Shown in pieces: positions 1 through 6,307 of a stretch of DNA of 6,314 nucleotides; the stretch's first letter is position 1, and every line of letters starts with the position of its first letter. Where the stretch lies: assembly GCA_025350345.1 (NCBI GenBank), contig JANXYA010000152.1, positions 1 to 6,314 on the forward strand, read 5' to 3'. The position numbers and the translations under genes were made by a program. The notes beneath the pieces are model-generated. The model searched no databases. It had not been told where the DNA came from and worked only from the letters and a program-made list of their open reading frames with translations. This DNA comes from Gammaproteobacteria bacterium. Lineage in GTDB: Bacteria > Pseudomonadota > Gammaproteobacteria > Steroidobacterales > Steroidobacteraceae.

Positions 1-581
1 TCTCCGGCATCAATACCGTCATCGACTACGCGCCCGCAATTTTCCAGTCGGCCGGTTGGCAGCTGGACGCCGCCCTGCTCTCGACCTTCGTGGTCGGCCT
101 CACCAACTTCCTGTTCACGGCCGTTTCCTTCTGGACCATCGACCGCTACGGGCGCCGGCCGTTGTACATCATCGGCTCGCTGGGCATGGCGCTCTCGCTC
201 CTCGCCCTGACGATCGCCGTGCTGCTGGGGCAGTTTCACGGCACGGTGGTGCTGGTGCTGATCCTCGCCTACCTGATCTGCTTCTGCTCCTGCATCGGGC
301 CCGTGTTCTGGACGCTGGTGCCGGAAATCTTCCCCAACAATATCCGGGGCACCGCCATGATCGTGCCGGTGCTCACGCAGTGGGTGGCGAATGCGGTGGT
401 GGTGCTGCTGTTCCCGGCGGCGCTCCATCGCCTGGGCCAGGCGGCAACCTTCGGCTTCCTGGCCGCGGTGTCGCTGGCGCAGGCGATCTTCACCTGGCGA
501 TACGTGCCGGAAACCAAGAACCGCCCCCTCGAGGAAATCGAGGTATTCTGGAGCCAGTCCCCCGCCTCAAAGGCACCGTAG
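1..581 (+). CDS. MFS sugar porter, C-terminal half (partial, cut by left edge)
   Basis: Inner-membrane sugar:H+ symporter of the sugar porter (XylE/GalP-like) branch of the major facilitator superfamily; it would import a mono- or small oligosaccharide. The reading frame is open from base 3 to the TAG at 579-581, giving 192 visible residues; roughly the first 290 of a usual 450-500 residue porter are missing. The visible part starts in the TM7 signature (SGINTVIDYAPAIF) and carries about five further hydrophobic helices (TM8-TM12). The loop after TM8 has the conserved DRYGRRPL motif, TM10 ends in VPEIFPNNIRG, and the C-terminus has the PETKNRPLEEIE signature. These three motifs make the family secure. 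The exact sugar cannot be read from this fragment. One oddity is Asp where many relatives have Tyr in the TM7 motif (VIDYAP versus VLYYAP). The next gene starts 2 bp after the stop, so the two are almost certainly co-transcribed. Confidence 0.93.
   Translation, partial: SGINTVIDYAPAIFQSAGWQLDAALLSTFVVGLTNFLFTAVSFWTIDRYGRRPLYIIGSLGMALSLLALTIAVLLGQFHGTVVLVLILAYLICFCSCIGPVFWTLVPEIFPNNIRGTAMIVPVLTQWVANAVVVLLFPAALHRLGQAATFGFLAAVSLAQAIFTWRYVPETKNRPLEEIEVFWSQSPASKAP
569..573 (+). promoter_or_regulatory. Weak ribosome binding site for the PhyH gene
   Basis: AAAGG lies inside the end of the porter gene, 10 bases before the ATG at 584. It is a weak and slightly distant Shine-Dalgarno match. It supports the ATG at 584 as the start, since the frame stays open further upstream without a better site. 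Ribosomes finishing the porter gene 2 bp before this ATG could also re-initiate here. Confidence 0.4.
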
Positions 582-583
582 AC

Positions 584-1429
584 ATGGCCAAGGGCACCAT
601 CGGCGACGCCGACGTCGCCGCCTTCAACCGGGACGGCTTCGCCCTGGTCCGGGGCATGCTGGATGCGGAGGAGACCGAACTGCTCGGCCGCGCGGCACGT
701 GAAGACCGGGTGCTCGATGAGCATTCCTTCGGCAGGGCCGACGGCGAAGGCGGCACCGTGCGCCTCTCGCTGTGGAATCACCCGACCGAGACCATCTACG
801 GCATGATCGCGCGCTGCGAGTCCATCGTCGGCTCGATGGAAAAGCTCCTCGGCGGCGAGGTCTACCACTATCACTCGAAGATGATCATGAAGGACCCGCT
901 GGTCGGCGGCGCCTGGGCCTGGCACCAGGACTACGGCTACTGGTATCACAACGCCGTCCTGTTCCCCTGGATGGGCAGTGCCTACATTGCCATCGATCGT
1001 GCCACGCGCGAGAACGGCTGCCTGCAGGTGATCCGGGGCTCGCATCACGCCGGTCGCCTCGATCACGTGCTGACCGGCGAGCAGGCCGGCGCGGACAGGG
1101 AGCGCGTGGAGCAGATGCTCGGGCACCTGGAGCTGGTGCACGTCGAGATGGAGCCGGGCGACACCCTGTTCTTCAACGCCAACATGCTGCACCGCTCGGA
1201 CCAGAACAAGTCGCCCCAGCCGCGCTGGTCCATGATCTGCACCTACAACGCCGCCCGGAACGATCCCTACCAGGAATCCCAGCACCCGCGCTACACGCCA
1301 CTCGTCAAGGTGCCAGACGCGAAGATCCGGGAATTCGGGCAGCGCCGCTTCGCCGGCGGCGAGCGCGAGGGCGTGTGGCTGGCCGCCGAGCGGGACCGGG
1401 ACCACACCGCGCAGCGCCTGAAGAAGTAA
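584..1429 (+). CDS. Phytanoyl-CoA dioxygenase (PhyH) family Fe(II)/2-oxoglutarate oxygenase
   Basis: Predicted non-heme iron, 2-oxoglutarate-dependent oxygenase of 281 residues. It would hydroxylate a small substrate while turning 2-oxoglutarate and O2 into succinate and CO2. The double-stranded beta-helix ligands are visible: His114 and Asp116 in the WAWHQDYGYW motif, His203 in NMLHRSDQN, and Arg214 (QPRWSM) for the 2-oxoglutarate carboxylate. The spacings (89 residues between the first and second His, 11 from His to Arg) equal those I recall for human PAHX (H175, D177, H264, R275), so the active site looks intact. The N-terminal DGFALVRGMLDAEE segment is also typical of the family. There is no signal peptide, so it is cytoplasmic. 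The start at 584 is chosen because the open frame upstream only overlaps the porter in another frame. The substrate is unknown: bacterial members act on many small molecules, and phytanoyl-CoA itself is unlikely in this sugar-utilisation setting. Its position between a sugar importer and secreted glycosidases suggests an imported sugar or a substituent released with it (inference). Confidence 0.9.
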   Translation: MAKGTIGDADVAAFNRDGFALVRGMLDAEETELLGRAAREDRVLDEHSFGRADGEGGTVRLSLWNHPTETIYGMIARCESIVGSMEKLLGGEVYHYHSKMIMKDPLVGGAWAWHQDYGYWYHNAVLFPWMGSAYIAIDRATRENGCLQVIRGSHHAGRLDHVLTGEQAGADRERVEQMLGHLELVHVEMEPGDTLFFNANMLHRSDQNKSPQPRWSMICTYNAARNDPYQESQHPRYTPLVKVPDAKIREFGQRRFAGGEREGVWLAAERDRDHTAQRLKK

Positions 1430-1441
1430 CGGCAACAATCC

Positions 1442-1447
1442 GGGGGA
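1442..1447 (+). promoter_or_regulatory. Ribosome binding site of the GH144-like gene
   Basis: A purine run, GGGGGA, lies 3 bases before the ATG at 1451 in the 21-bp gap after the PhyH stop. It favours this ATG over the in-frame ATG at 1478, which would remove the basic start of the signal peptide. Nothing else (promoter, hairpin, operator) is visible in the gap. Confidence 0.55.
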
Positions 1448-1450
1448 ACC

Positions 1451-3670
1451 ATGCTGCGTCGCCACCTCACCGCGTGTATGGCCATTGGCCTCATGCTGCC
1501 GCCCGCCCTCCTGGCACAGACGGCCTACTATCGCCACGTCGTTTTCGACAACAGCCAGCAACCGGACTACTACTGGAATAGCACTGCCCAGGCCGTAGCG
1601 CCCAGCACGCTGGAACAAAAGGACTGGCACCTGCCGGTCGAGTCCAGCTACTTCCTGTCACCGCCCAACGCACTGCGCCTGGCCTGGCGGTCCGCACCGG
1701 GTGGCGGATGGGACGCTGAGATTCATCTGGTCAATTTCCCCAACCGCTTTCCGGAGCTCAGCGGAACGACGCTCTATTTCTGGGTGTATGCCCCGCAGGC
1801 GATTGCCGCGACCGATCTGCCCGAGCTGCTCCTGTCCGACGCCCGGGAGGGATTGCAGGTGGCGGAGTTCCCGGGGAGCTTCACCGTGCCGTTGCCGCTC
1901 GGAAAATACGCGGGTGATATCCCCGCGGGAAAATGGCTGCAGCTGCGCGTGCCCATGGCCGCACTCAAGTCGGCCTCCGTGTATGACTTTCATCCGGAGC
2001 GCCTGCAGAGCATCATCTTTCACCAGGGCCGCGCCGACGGCGTTGCGCACACGCTGATCATCGATCAGGTGCGCGTCGCCGACGAGCCGCCGGCGAGCGA
2101 AGCCGCTCCACCGATTGCGGCACCGACGCAGTTGACGGCCAGGGGCTATGACCGGCACGTGCTGCTGCGCTGGGAGGGAGCCGATTCCGCGCGGCTCGCC
2201 CACTACGTCATTTATCGTTCCATGGACGGCGGCGCCTGGACGCCGATTGGCATCCAACTGCCCGGGACACATCTTTATTCGGATTTCCTGGGCCGCGCCA
2301 ACGCCAGGGCGGACTACAAGGTGAGCGCAGCGGATTGGCAGAACCACGAATCGGCAACGACGGCGGCCGCCAGCGCGGAGACGCACGAGATGAGCGACGA
2401 GGAACTGCTCACGATGCTGCAGGAAGGGGCTTTCCACTACTACTGGGAAGGCGCCGAGCCCAATTCGGGCCTGGCCCACGAGAACATGCCCGGCGACGAT
2501 CGCATCGTCGCGACCGGAGCCAGCGGCTTTGCGATCGAAGCACTCATCGTTGGCGTCGACCGCCACTTCATCACGCGCGAGCAGGGTCTGGAGCGCATGG
2601 AACGGATTGTCGGGTTTCTCGAGCATGCGCCGCGCTATCACGGCGCGTGGTCACACTACATGAATGGCCCGACCGGCCAGACCATGCCGCTGTTTGGCAT
2701 GCTCGACAACGGCGGGGACCTGGTCGAGACCTCGTTCATGATGCAGGGCCTGCTCACCGCGCGCCAGTACTTCCAGGGCCCAGGCGCGCGCGAGCACGAC
2801 CTGTACCGGCACATCACCGCGCTCTGGGAGGGCGTGGAGTGGGACTGGTATCGCGACAACGCGCGCAGTGGTTTCATCTATTGGCATTGGTCGCCGCAAT
2901 GGGGCTTCCAGATTCACCACCCGCTCATCGGCTTCAATGAGACGATGGTGGTCTACCTGCTCGCGATCGCCTCGCCGACGCACAGCGTGCCGGCGGACAT
3001 GTACTATTCCGGATGGGCCAGCCAGGACAAGCGGGCGCTCGAATACCGGCAGGGATGGTCGGGAAGTTCCGATGGCAACCACTACGCCAACGGCACGACC
3101 TATTTTGGCATCAAGCTCGACGTCGGCGTCGGCAGTGGTGGACCGCTGTTCTTCACGCACTACTCCTTCATGGGATTTGATCCGCACAGCCTGCACGATC
3201 GGTACACGAGGTCGTACTTCGAGAACAACCGGAACATTGCCCTGATCAATCGTGCCTACTGCATTGCCAATCCGAAGCATTTCGAGGGCTACGGCGCCGA
3301 CGCCTGGGGCCTGACCGCGAGCGATGGACCCAAGGGCTATGCGACGCCCGCGCCCGATGCGCTCAATGACACCGGCACCATCACGCTGACGGGCGCGCTG
3401 GCCTCCTTTCCCTATACGCCAGAAGCCTCGATGGCCGCCCTCAAGCACTATTACCGCGACCTCGGCTCCCAGCTGTGGGACATCTACGGGCCGCGCGACG
3501 CCTACAACCCTTCCGTGAACTGGGTCTCGCCCATCTACATGGGTCTCAACCAGGCGCCGATCGTCGCGATGGTGGAGAACTACCGCACCGGCCTGCTGTG
3601 GAAGAACTTCATGTCGAATCCGGAGATCGCCCTCATGCTCCAGAAGCTGGACGCGGCCGGCAAACGATGA
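1451..3670 (+). CDS. Secreted glycoamylase-fold hydrolase, GH144-like (probable beta-1,2-glucanase type), with beta-sandwich and FN3 domains
   Basis: Predicted exported glycan hydrolase of 739 residues. Residues 1-23 are a signal peptide (Arg3, Arg4, His5, a hydrophobic core, likely cleavage around LLAQT). Residues about 28-211 look like a galactose-binding-like beta-sandwich that could bind carbohydrate. Residues about 223-305 form a fibronectin type III domain (LLRWEGAD, YVIYRS). Residues about 314-732 match the glycoamylase domain (PF10091), an (alpha/alpha)6 fold that includes GH144 endo-beta-1,2-glucanases and related families. Clear blocks are HGAWSHYMNG, DNGGDLVETSFMMQGLLTA, VEWDWYR, YWHWSP, GFNE, SPTH, GGPLFFTHYSFMG, WGLTASD, SFPYTPE and ENYRTGLLW. 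Asp419, Asp423, Glu426 and Glu497 have nearly the spacing of the acidic residues reported, as I recall, for the Chitinophaga enzyme (D135, D139, E142, E211). Automatic labels may read 'glucoamylase', but alpha-glucan cleavage is not indicated. The fold is certain; the beta-1,2-glucan substrate is likely but unproven, because other linkages occur in the wider clan. The last bases overlap the next gene start. Confidence 0.88.
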   Translation: MLRRHLTACMAIGLMLPPALLAQTAYYRHVVFDNSQQPDYYWNSTAQAVAPSTLEQKDWHLPVESSYFLSPPNALRLAWRSAPGGGWDAEIHLVNFPNRFPELSGTTLYFWVYAPQAIAATDLPELLLSDAREGLQVAEFPGSFTVPLPLGKYAGDIPAGKWLQLRVPMAALKSASVYDFHPERLQSIIFHQGRADGVAHTLIIDQVRVADEPPASEAAPPIAAPTQLTARGYDRHVLLRWEGADSARLAHYVIYRSMDGGAWTPIGIQLPGTHLYSDFLGRANARADYKVSAADWQNHESATTAAASAETHEMSDEELLTMLQEGAFHYYWEGAEPNSGLAHENMPGDDRIVATGASGFAIEALIVGVDRHFITREQGLERMERIVGFLEHAPRYHGAWSHYMNGPTGQTMPLFGMLDNGGDLVETSFMMQGLLTARQYFQGPGAREHDLYRHITALWEGVEWDWYRDNARSGFIYWHWSPQWGFQIHHPLIGFNETMVVYLLAIASPTHSVPADMYYSGWASQDKRALEYRQGWSGSSDGNHYANGTTYFGIKLDVGVGSGGPLFFTHYSFMGFDPHSLHDRYTRSYFENNRNIALINRAYCIANPKHFEGYGADAWGLTASDGPKGYATPAPDALNDTGTITLTGALASFPYTPEASMAALKHYYRDLGSQLWDIYGPRDAYNPSVNWVSPIYMGLNQAPIVAMVENYRTGLLWKNFMSNPEIALMLQKLDAAGKR

Positions 3671-5199
3671 GGATCAGCGGTGCGGCCCTGTCTTGGCTTC
3701 TCACCGCAAGCTGCCCGGTGGTGTGCGGCGCCACGACGGCGCCCGGGCCCATCGAGATCGACGCCCGCGCGCCGGGCACGCCCTTCCCGCATTTCTGGGA
3801 GCAGGCCTTCGGCTCCGGCCGCGCCATCCTGGCGCTGCGTGCGAGCTATCGGGCGGACCTGCGCGAGCTGAAGAAGGTCGCCGATTTTCGCTACGTGCGC
3901 TTCCACGCCATCTTCCACGACGAGGTGGGCGTGTACGACGAGGACAGCCGGGGGACCCCCGTCTACAACTTCTCCTACGTCGATCAGATCTATGACGGCC
4001 TGCTGGAAAATGGCGTCCGTCCGTTCGTCGAGATCAGCTTCATGCCGAAGAAACTCGCCGCGCGGCAGGACGTTCATCCCTTCTGGTACCGGCAGATTGT
4101 TTCACCGCCGAAGGACTATGCGAAGTGGGACGGCCTGATCCACGCCTTCGCCTCGCACCTGGTCGAGCGCTACGGGATTGATGAAGTCGCGCAGTGGTAT
4201 TTCGAGGTCTGGAACGAGCCGAACATCGACTTCTGGACGGGCGAGCCGAAGCAGGCCAGTTATTTCGAGCTGTACGACCACACGGCGCGCGCACTCAAGG
4301 CGGTGAGTCCACGGCTGCGCGTCGGCGGGCCGGCCACGGCCGCGGCCGATTGGGTGAGCGCATTCCTGGCGCACCTGGCGCAGGATGGCGTGCCGGTGGA
4401 CTTCGTCTCGACGCATGGCTACGCGGACGATACGGTCGAGAACCTGTTTCACAGCCAGGAAGACGTCCCGCTCGATGAGCGCGTGTGCCGTGCGATCGGC
4501 AAGGTGCACGCGCAGATCCGGCACTCGGCGAGCCCTGGGCTGCCGCTGATGTGGACCGAATGGAACGTGCCGTCGTTCGGCGAGCGCTACCACGCGCGCG
4601 ACACGATCTACGTCGGCGCGGCGCTGGCCGAGGACATCCGGCAGTGCGACGGGCTGGTCGACATCATGTCGTACTGGACCTTCGATGATGTGTTCGAGGA
4701 GAACGGCGTGGTGCGCGAGCCGCTCAACGGCGCCTTCGGCACCATCGCGGCAGGCGGCATCAAGAAGCCTTCCTACTATGCCTACGCGCTGCTGCACCGG
4801 CTGGGTGAGACACGCCTGGCAAATCCGGCGCCGAACGTACTGGTGACGCGCCGCGCGGATGGGACGCTGGTCGTCGCGACCTGGAACGTCGTGGATCCGG
4901 ACCGGAGCGGTGAGCCGCGGACCGTCACGCTGCGGTTCAGGAATCTGCCGGAGGCGGCCCCGCTCATCCTGCGGCGCGTGGATGCCACGCACGGGAACGT
5001 ATTGCCGGCCTATGCGGCGATGGGCAGTCCACCCTACCCGACGCCGGCGCAGGTGCAGCAGCTGAACCGTGCCTCCGCGCCCGGCGCGCCCGAGCGCTCG
5101 TCCGTGCAACACGGCGAGATCCGACTTACCGTTCCGGTGAACGGCCTGGTGGTCGTGGAATTGCCATTCAATGCAGCCGCGCGCCGCTCTGCGCGTTGA
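3667..5199 (+). CDS. Secreted GH39-family glycoside hydrolase (beta-xylosidase-like)
   Basis: Retaining glycosidase of 510 residues, clan GH-A, normally releasing xylose or another sugar from the non-reducing end of oligosaccharides. The acid/base is Glu184 in VWNEPN and the nucleophile Glu298 in WTEWN; they are 114 residues apart on a (beta/alpha)8 barrel spanning about residues 30-375. Further family marks are FVEISFMP, VSTHGY, SYWTFDD and the KKPSYYAYALLHRLG block. A C-terminal beta-domain follows (VLVTRRADGTLVVATWN), with the HGN and MGSPPYPTPAQ blocks typical of GH39 xylosidases. Residues 1-21 look like a signal peptide (MRISG, then a hydrophobic stretch), so it is probably periplasmic or secreted. 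The ATG is chosen because it overlaps the previous stop as ATGA and gives the signal peptide. No Shine-Dalgarno sequence precedes it, so translation probably depends on coupling to the upstream gene. The family also contains enzymes with activities other than xylosidase, so the substrate is open; with a GH144-like partner a beta-glucosidase-like role is possible. The 3' end overlaps the convergent ABC gene by 32 bp. Confidence 0.9.
   Translation: MRISGAALSWLLTASCPVVCGATTAPGPIEIDARAPGTPFPHFWEQAFGSGRAILALRASYRADLRELKKVADFRYVRFHAIFHDEVGVYDEDSRGTPVYNFSYVDQIYDGLLENGVRPFVEISFMPKKLAARQDVHPFWYRQIVSPPKDYAKWDGLIHAFASHLVERYGIDEVAQWYFEVWNEPNIDFWTGEPKQASYFELYDHTARALKAVSPRLRVGGPATAAADWVSAFLAHLAQDGVPVDFVSTHGYADDTVENLFHSQEDVPLDERVCRAIGKVHAQIRHSASPGLPLMWTEWNVPSFGERYHARDTIYVGAALAEDIRQCDGLVDIMSYWTFDDVFEENGVVREPLNGAFGTIAAGGIKKPSYYAYALLHRLGETRLANPAPNVLVTRRADGTLVVATWNVVDPDRSGEPRTVTLRFRNLPEAAPLILRRVDATHGNVLPAYAAMGSPPYPTPAQVQQLNRASAPGAPERSSVQHGEIRLTVPVNGLVVVELPFNAAARRSAR
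5168..5199. other. 32-bp convergent 3' overlap of GH39 and ABC ATPase genes
   Basis: The GH39 stop (TGA, 5197-5199) and the ABC ATPase stop (TGA on the - strand, 5170-5168) lie inside each other's coding sequences. The last ten GH39 residues, rich in Ala and Arg, and the last ten ATPase residues share this DNA. There is no room for a bidirectional terminator between the genes, so each transcript must run at least partly antisense to the other gene. Both reading frames fit their families up to this point, so the overlap appears real. Confidence 0.85.
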
Positions 5200-6268
5200 A
5201 ATAGCGCAACCGATCCCCGGAATAGTGCAGCCGGAGCGGGCGGCCGAGTTCCGGCAGCGCCTGGGGTGGCACCCGGCAGACCACGTTGCCGCTCCTGCTG
5301 TTCAGGCTCAGGATGATTTCATTGCCGACCGGCTCGATGTTCTCGATGGTGGCTTCGATGCTCGCCTCGGCCCCGGCCTCTGCTGACTGCGGCACGAGGC
5401 GCAGATCTTCCGGACGCAGGCCCACGACGATTTCCTGCTGGGCGGGCACGGCCGCCAGCTGCGCGGGCTGGGCGGGCAAGGGCAATTCGCCCTCCTGGCA
5501 CAGCAGACGCGGCTGCGGCGTGGCGGCATAGCGGCCGCGGAAGAAATTCATCCCGGGGCTGCCCATGAAGCCGGCCACGAACAGGTTGGCCGGCTCGTCG
5601 TACAGGCGCATCGGCGTGTCGATCTGCTGCACCTCGCCCGCATTGAACACCACGATGCGCTGCCCCAGGGTCATCGCTTCGATCTGATCGTGCGTCACGT
5701 ACAGCATCGTGGCGTGCAGTCGGCGGTGCAGGCGTGCGATCTCCGCGCGCATGCCGAGGCGCAGCTTGGCATCCAGGTTCGAGAGCGGTTCGTCCAGCAG
5801 AAACACCTGCGGACTGCGCACCAGGGCACGACCCAAGGCCACGCGCTGGCGCTGGCCGCCGGACAGGTGGCGCGGCTTGCGATCGAGCAGGGTGTCGAGC
5901 TCGAGCGTCGCCGCGGCGGCACGCACCTTGGCATCCAGGGGCGCGCGCGCCATCCCGCGCAGCCGCAGGCCAAAGGCCAGGTTGTCGTAGACACTCATGT
6001 GCGGATAGAGCGCGTAGCTCTGGAACACCATCGCGATGTCGCGATCGCGGGCCGGCAGGTCGTTGACCACGCGCCCGCCCATGCTCAGCGTGCCGCTGGT
6101 GATGCTCTCCAGGCCGGCAACCATGCGCAGGAGCGTGGACTTGCCGCAGCCCGACGGCCCCACCAGGGCCACGAGCTCGCCGTCGGCGACCTCGAAGCTG
6201 GCGCCGGCCACGGCCACATGGCCGTTTTCATACACTTTTCGCAGTGCTTCGAGCCGTACCCCGGCCAT
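5168..6268 (-). CDS. ABC transporter ATPase of carbohydrate importers (MalK/UgpC/MsmK type)
   Basis: ATP-hydrolysing subunit of a CUT1-class sugar (or glycerol-3-phosphate) importer, 366 residues, located on the cytoplasmic face of the inner membrane. Motifs in order: Walker A GPSGCGKST (37-45), Q-loop VFQSYALYPHMSV (Gln83), signature LSGGQRQRVALGRAL (135-149), Walker B VFLLDE with catalytic Glu160, D-loop SNLDAKLR, and H-loop His193 in YVTHDQIEA. The C-terminal third is the OB/TOBE regulatory region, with FMGSPGMNFF (235-243) and GLRPEDLR (283-290), which separates the MalK/UgpC group from other ABC ATPases. Length is typical. The start at 6268 is chosen because AAGGGA lies 5 bases upstream and the family normally begins with a sequence like MAGVRLEALRKVYENG; an in-frame TTG at 6307 has no such support. 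No permease or binding-protein genes are visible, so it may serve partners encoded beyond the right edge or several transporters, as MsmK-type ATPases can. Substrate cannot be inferred from this subunit. Confidence 0.95.
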   Translation of the reverse strand: MAGVRLEALRKVYENGHVAVAGASFEVADGELVALVGPSGCGKSTLLRMVAGLESITSGTLSMGGRVVNDLPARDRDIAMVFQSYALYPHMSVYDNLAFGLRLRGMARAPLDAKVRAAAATLELDTLLDRKPRHLSGGQRQRVALGRALVRSPQVFLLDEPLSNLDAKLRLGMRAEIARLHRRLHATMLYVTHDQIEAMTLGQRIVVFNAGEVQQIDTPMRLYDEPANLFVAGFMGSPGMNFFRGRYAATPQPRLLCQEGELPLPAQPAQLAAVPAQQEIVVGLRPEDLRLVPQSAEAGAEASIEATIENIEPVGNEIILSLNSRSGNVVCRVPPQALPELGRPLRLHYSGDRLRYFNAQSGARLH

Positions 6269-6273
6269 GTTCT

Positions 6274-6279
6274 TCCCTT
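6274..6279 (-). promoter_or_regulatory. Ribosome binding site of the ABC ATPase gene
   Basis: On the - strand, AAGGGA ends 5 bases before the ATG at 6268, a good Shine-Dalgarno match at normal spacing. It decides the start: the upstream in-frame TTG at 6307 would place this site inside the coding region. Confidence 0.75.
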
Positions 6280-6296
6280 GGGCCACCCGCCGGCAG

Positions 6297-6307
6297 ATCG
6301 TATACAA
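6297..6307 (-). promoter_or_regulatory. Possible -10 region upstream of the ABC ATPase gene
   Basis: The - strand reads TTGTATACGAT about 30 bases before the start codon and is the only clearly AT-rich patch near it. TATACG or TACGAT could serve as a -10 element, each matching 4 of 6 consensus bases. It would give a short leader of about 20 bases. Any -35 box would lie beyond the right edge, so this is only a candidate; the gene could equally be transcribed from further upstream as part of an operon. Confidence 0.25.

Noticed and set aside
56..583. N-terminal extension of the PhyH gene to an ATG at 56
   Set aside because: The extension overlaps the porter, which has strong motifs in another frame, and its translation is low-complexity Arg/Gly/Ala/Pro. 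The PhyH family normally begins near the ATG at 584.
1466..1477. Lipobox-like LTAC at residues 6-9 of the GH144-like protein
   Set aside because: The cysteine is too close to the N-terminus, with no hydrophobic core before it. The hydrophobic stretch follows it, fitting an ordinary signal peptide.
269..1630. Long - strand open frame of 453 codons across the porter, PhyH and GH144-like genes
   Set aside because: It lies antisense to three genes with clear family motifs, crosses their boundaries, and its translation has no recognisable domain. Long antisense frames are expected in GC-rich DNA.
1658..3448. Two further - strand open frames (1658-2641 and 2651-3448) opposite the GH144-like gene
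   Set aside because: Both are fully antisense to conserved catalytic-domain sequence and look compositionally like shadows rather than proteins.
3475..3666. Extension of the GH39 gene upstream to 3475
   Set aside because: It would lie within conserved C-terminal sequence of the GH144-like enzyme and would destroy the signal peptide that begins at 3667.
3700..3726. Possible lipoprotein cysteines (Cys16 and Cys20) in the GH39 signal peptide
   Set aside because: Neither TASC nor PVVC has the usual Leu-type residue three positions before the Cys, so lipidation cannot be claimed, though it is not excluded.
4102..5112. 336-codon - strand open frame opposite the GH39 gene
   Set aside because: It is antisense to the GH39 barrel and has no motif or ribosome binding site that I can support.
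5178..5195. GC hairpin (CGCGC with GCGCG, 8-base loop) at the convergent junction as a terminator
   Set aside because: The stem is only 5 bp, no T-run follows on either strand, and such short GC repeats are frequent by chance in this DNA.
6269..6307. Upstream TTG start for the ABC ATPase
   Set aside because: The added 13 residues are atypical of the family, and the good ribosome binding site lies within the extension, next to the ATG at 6268.
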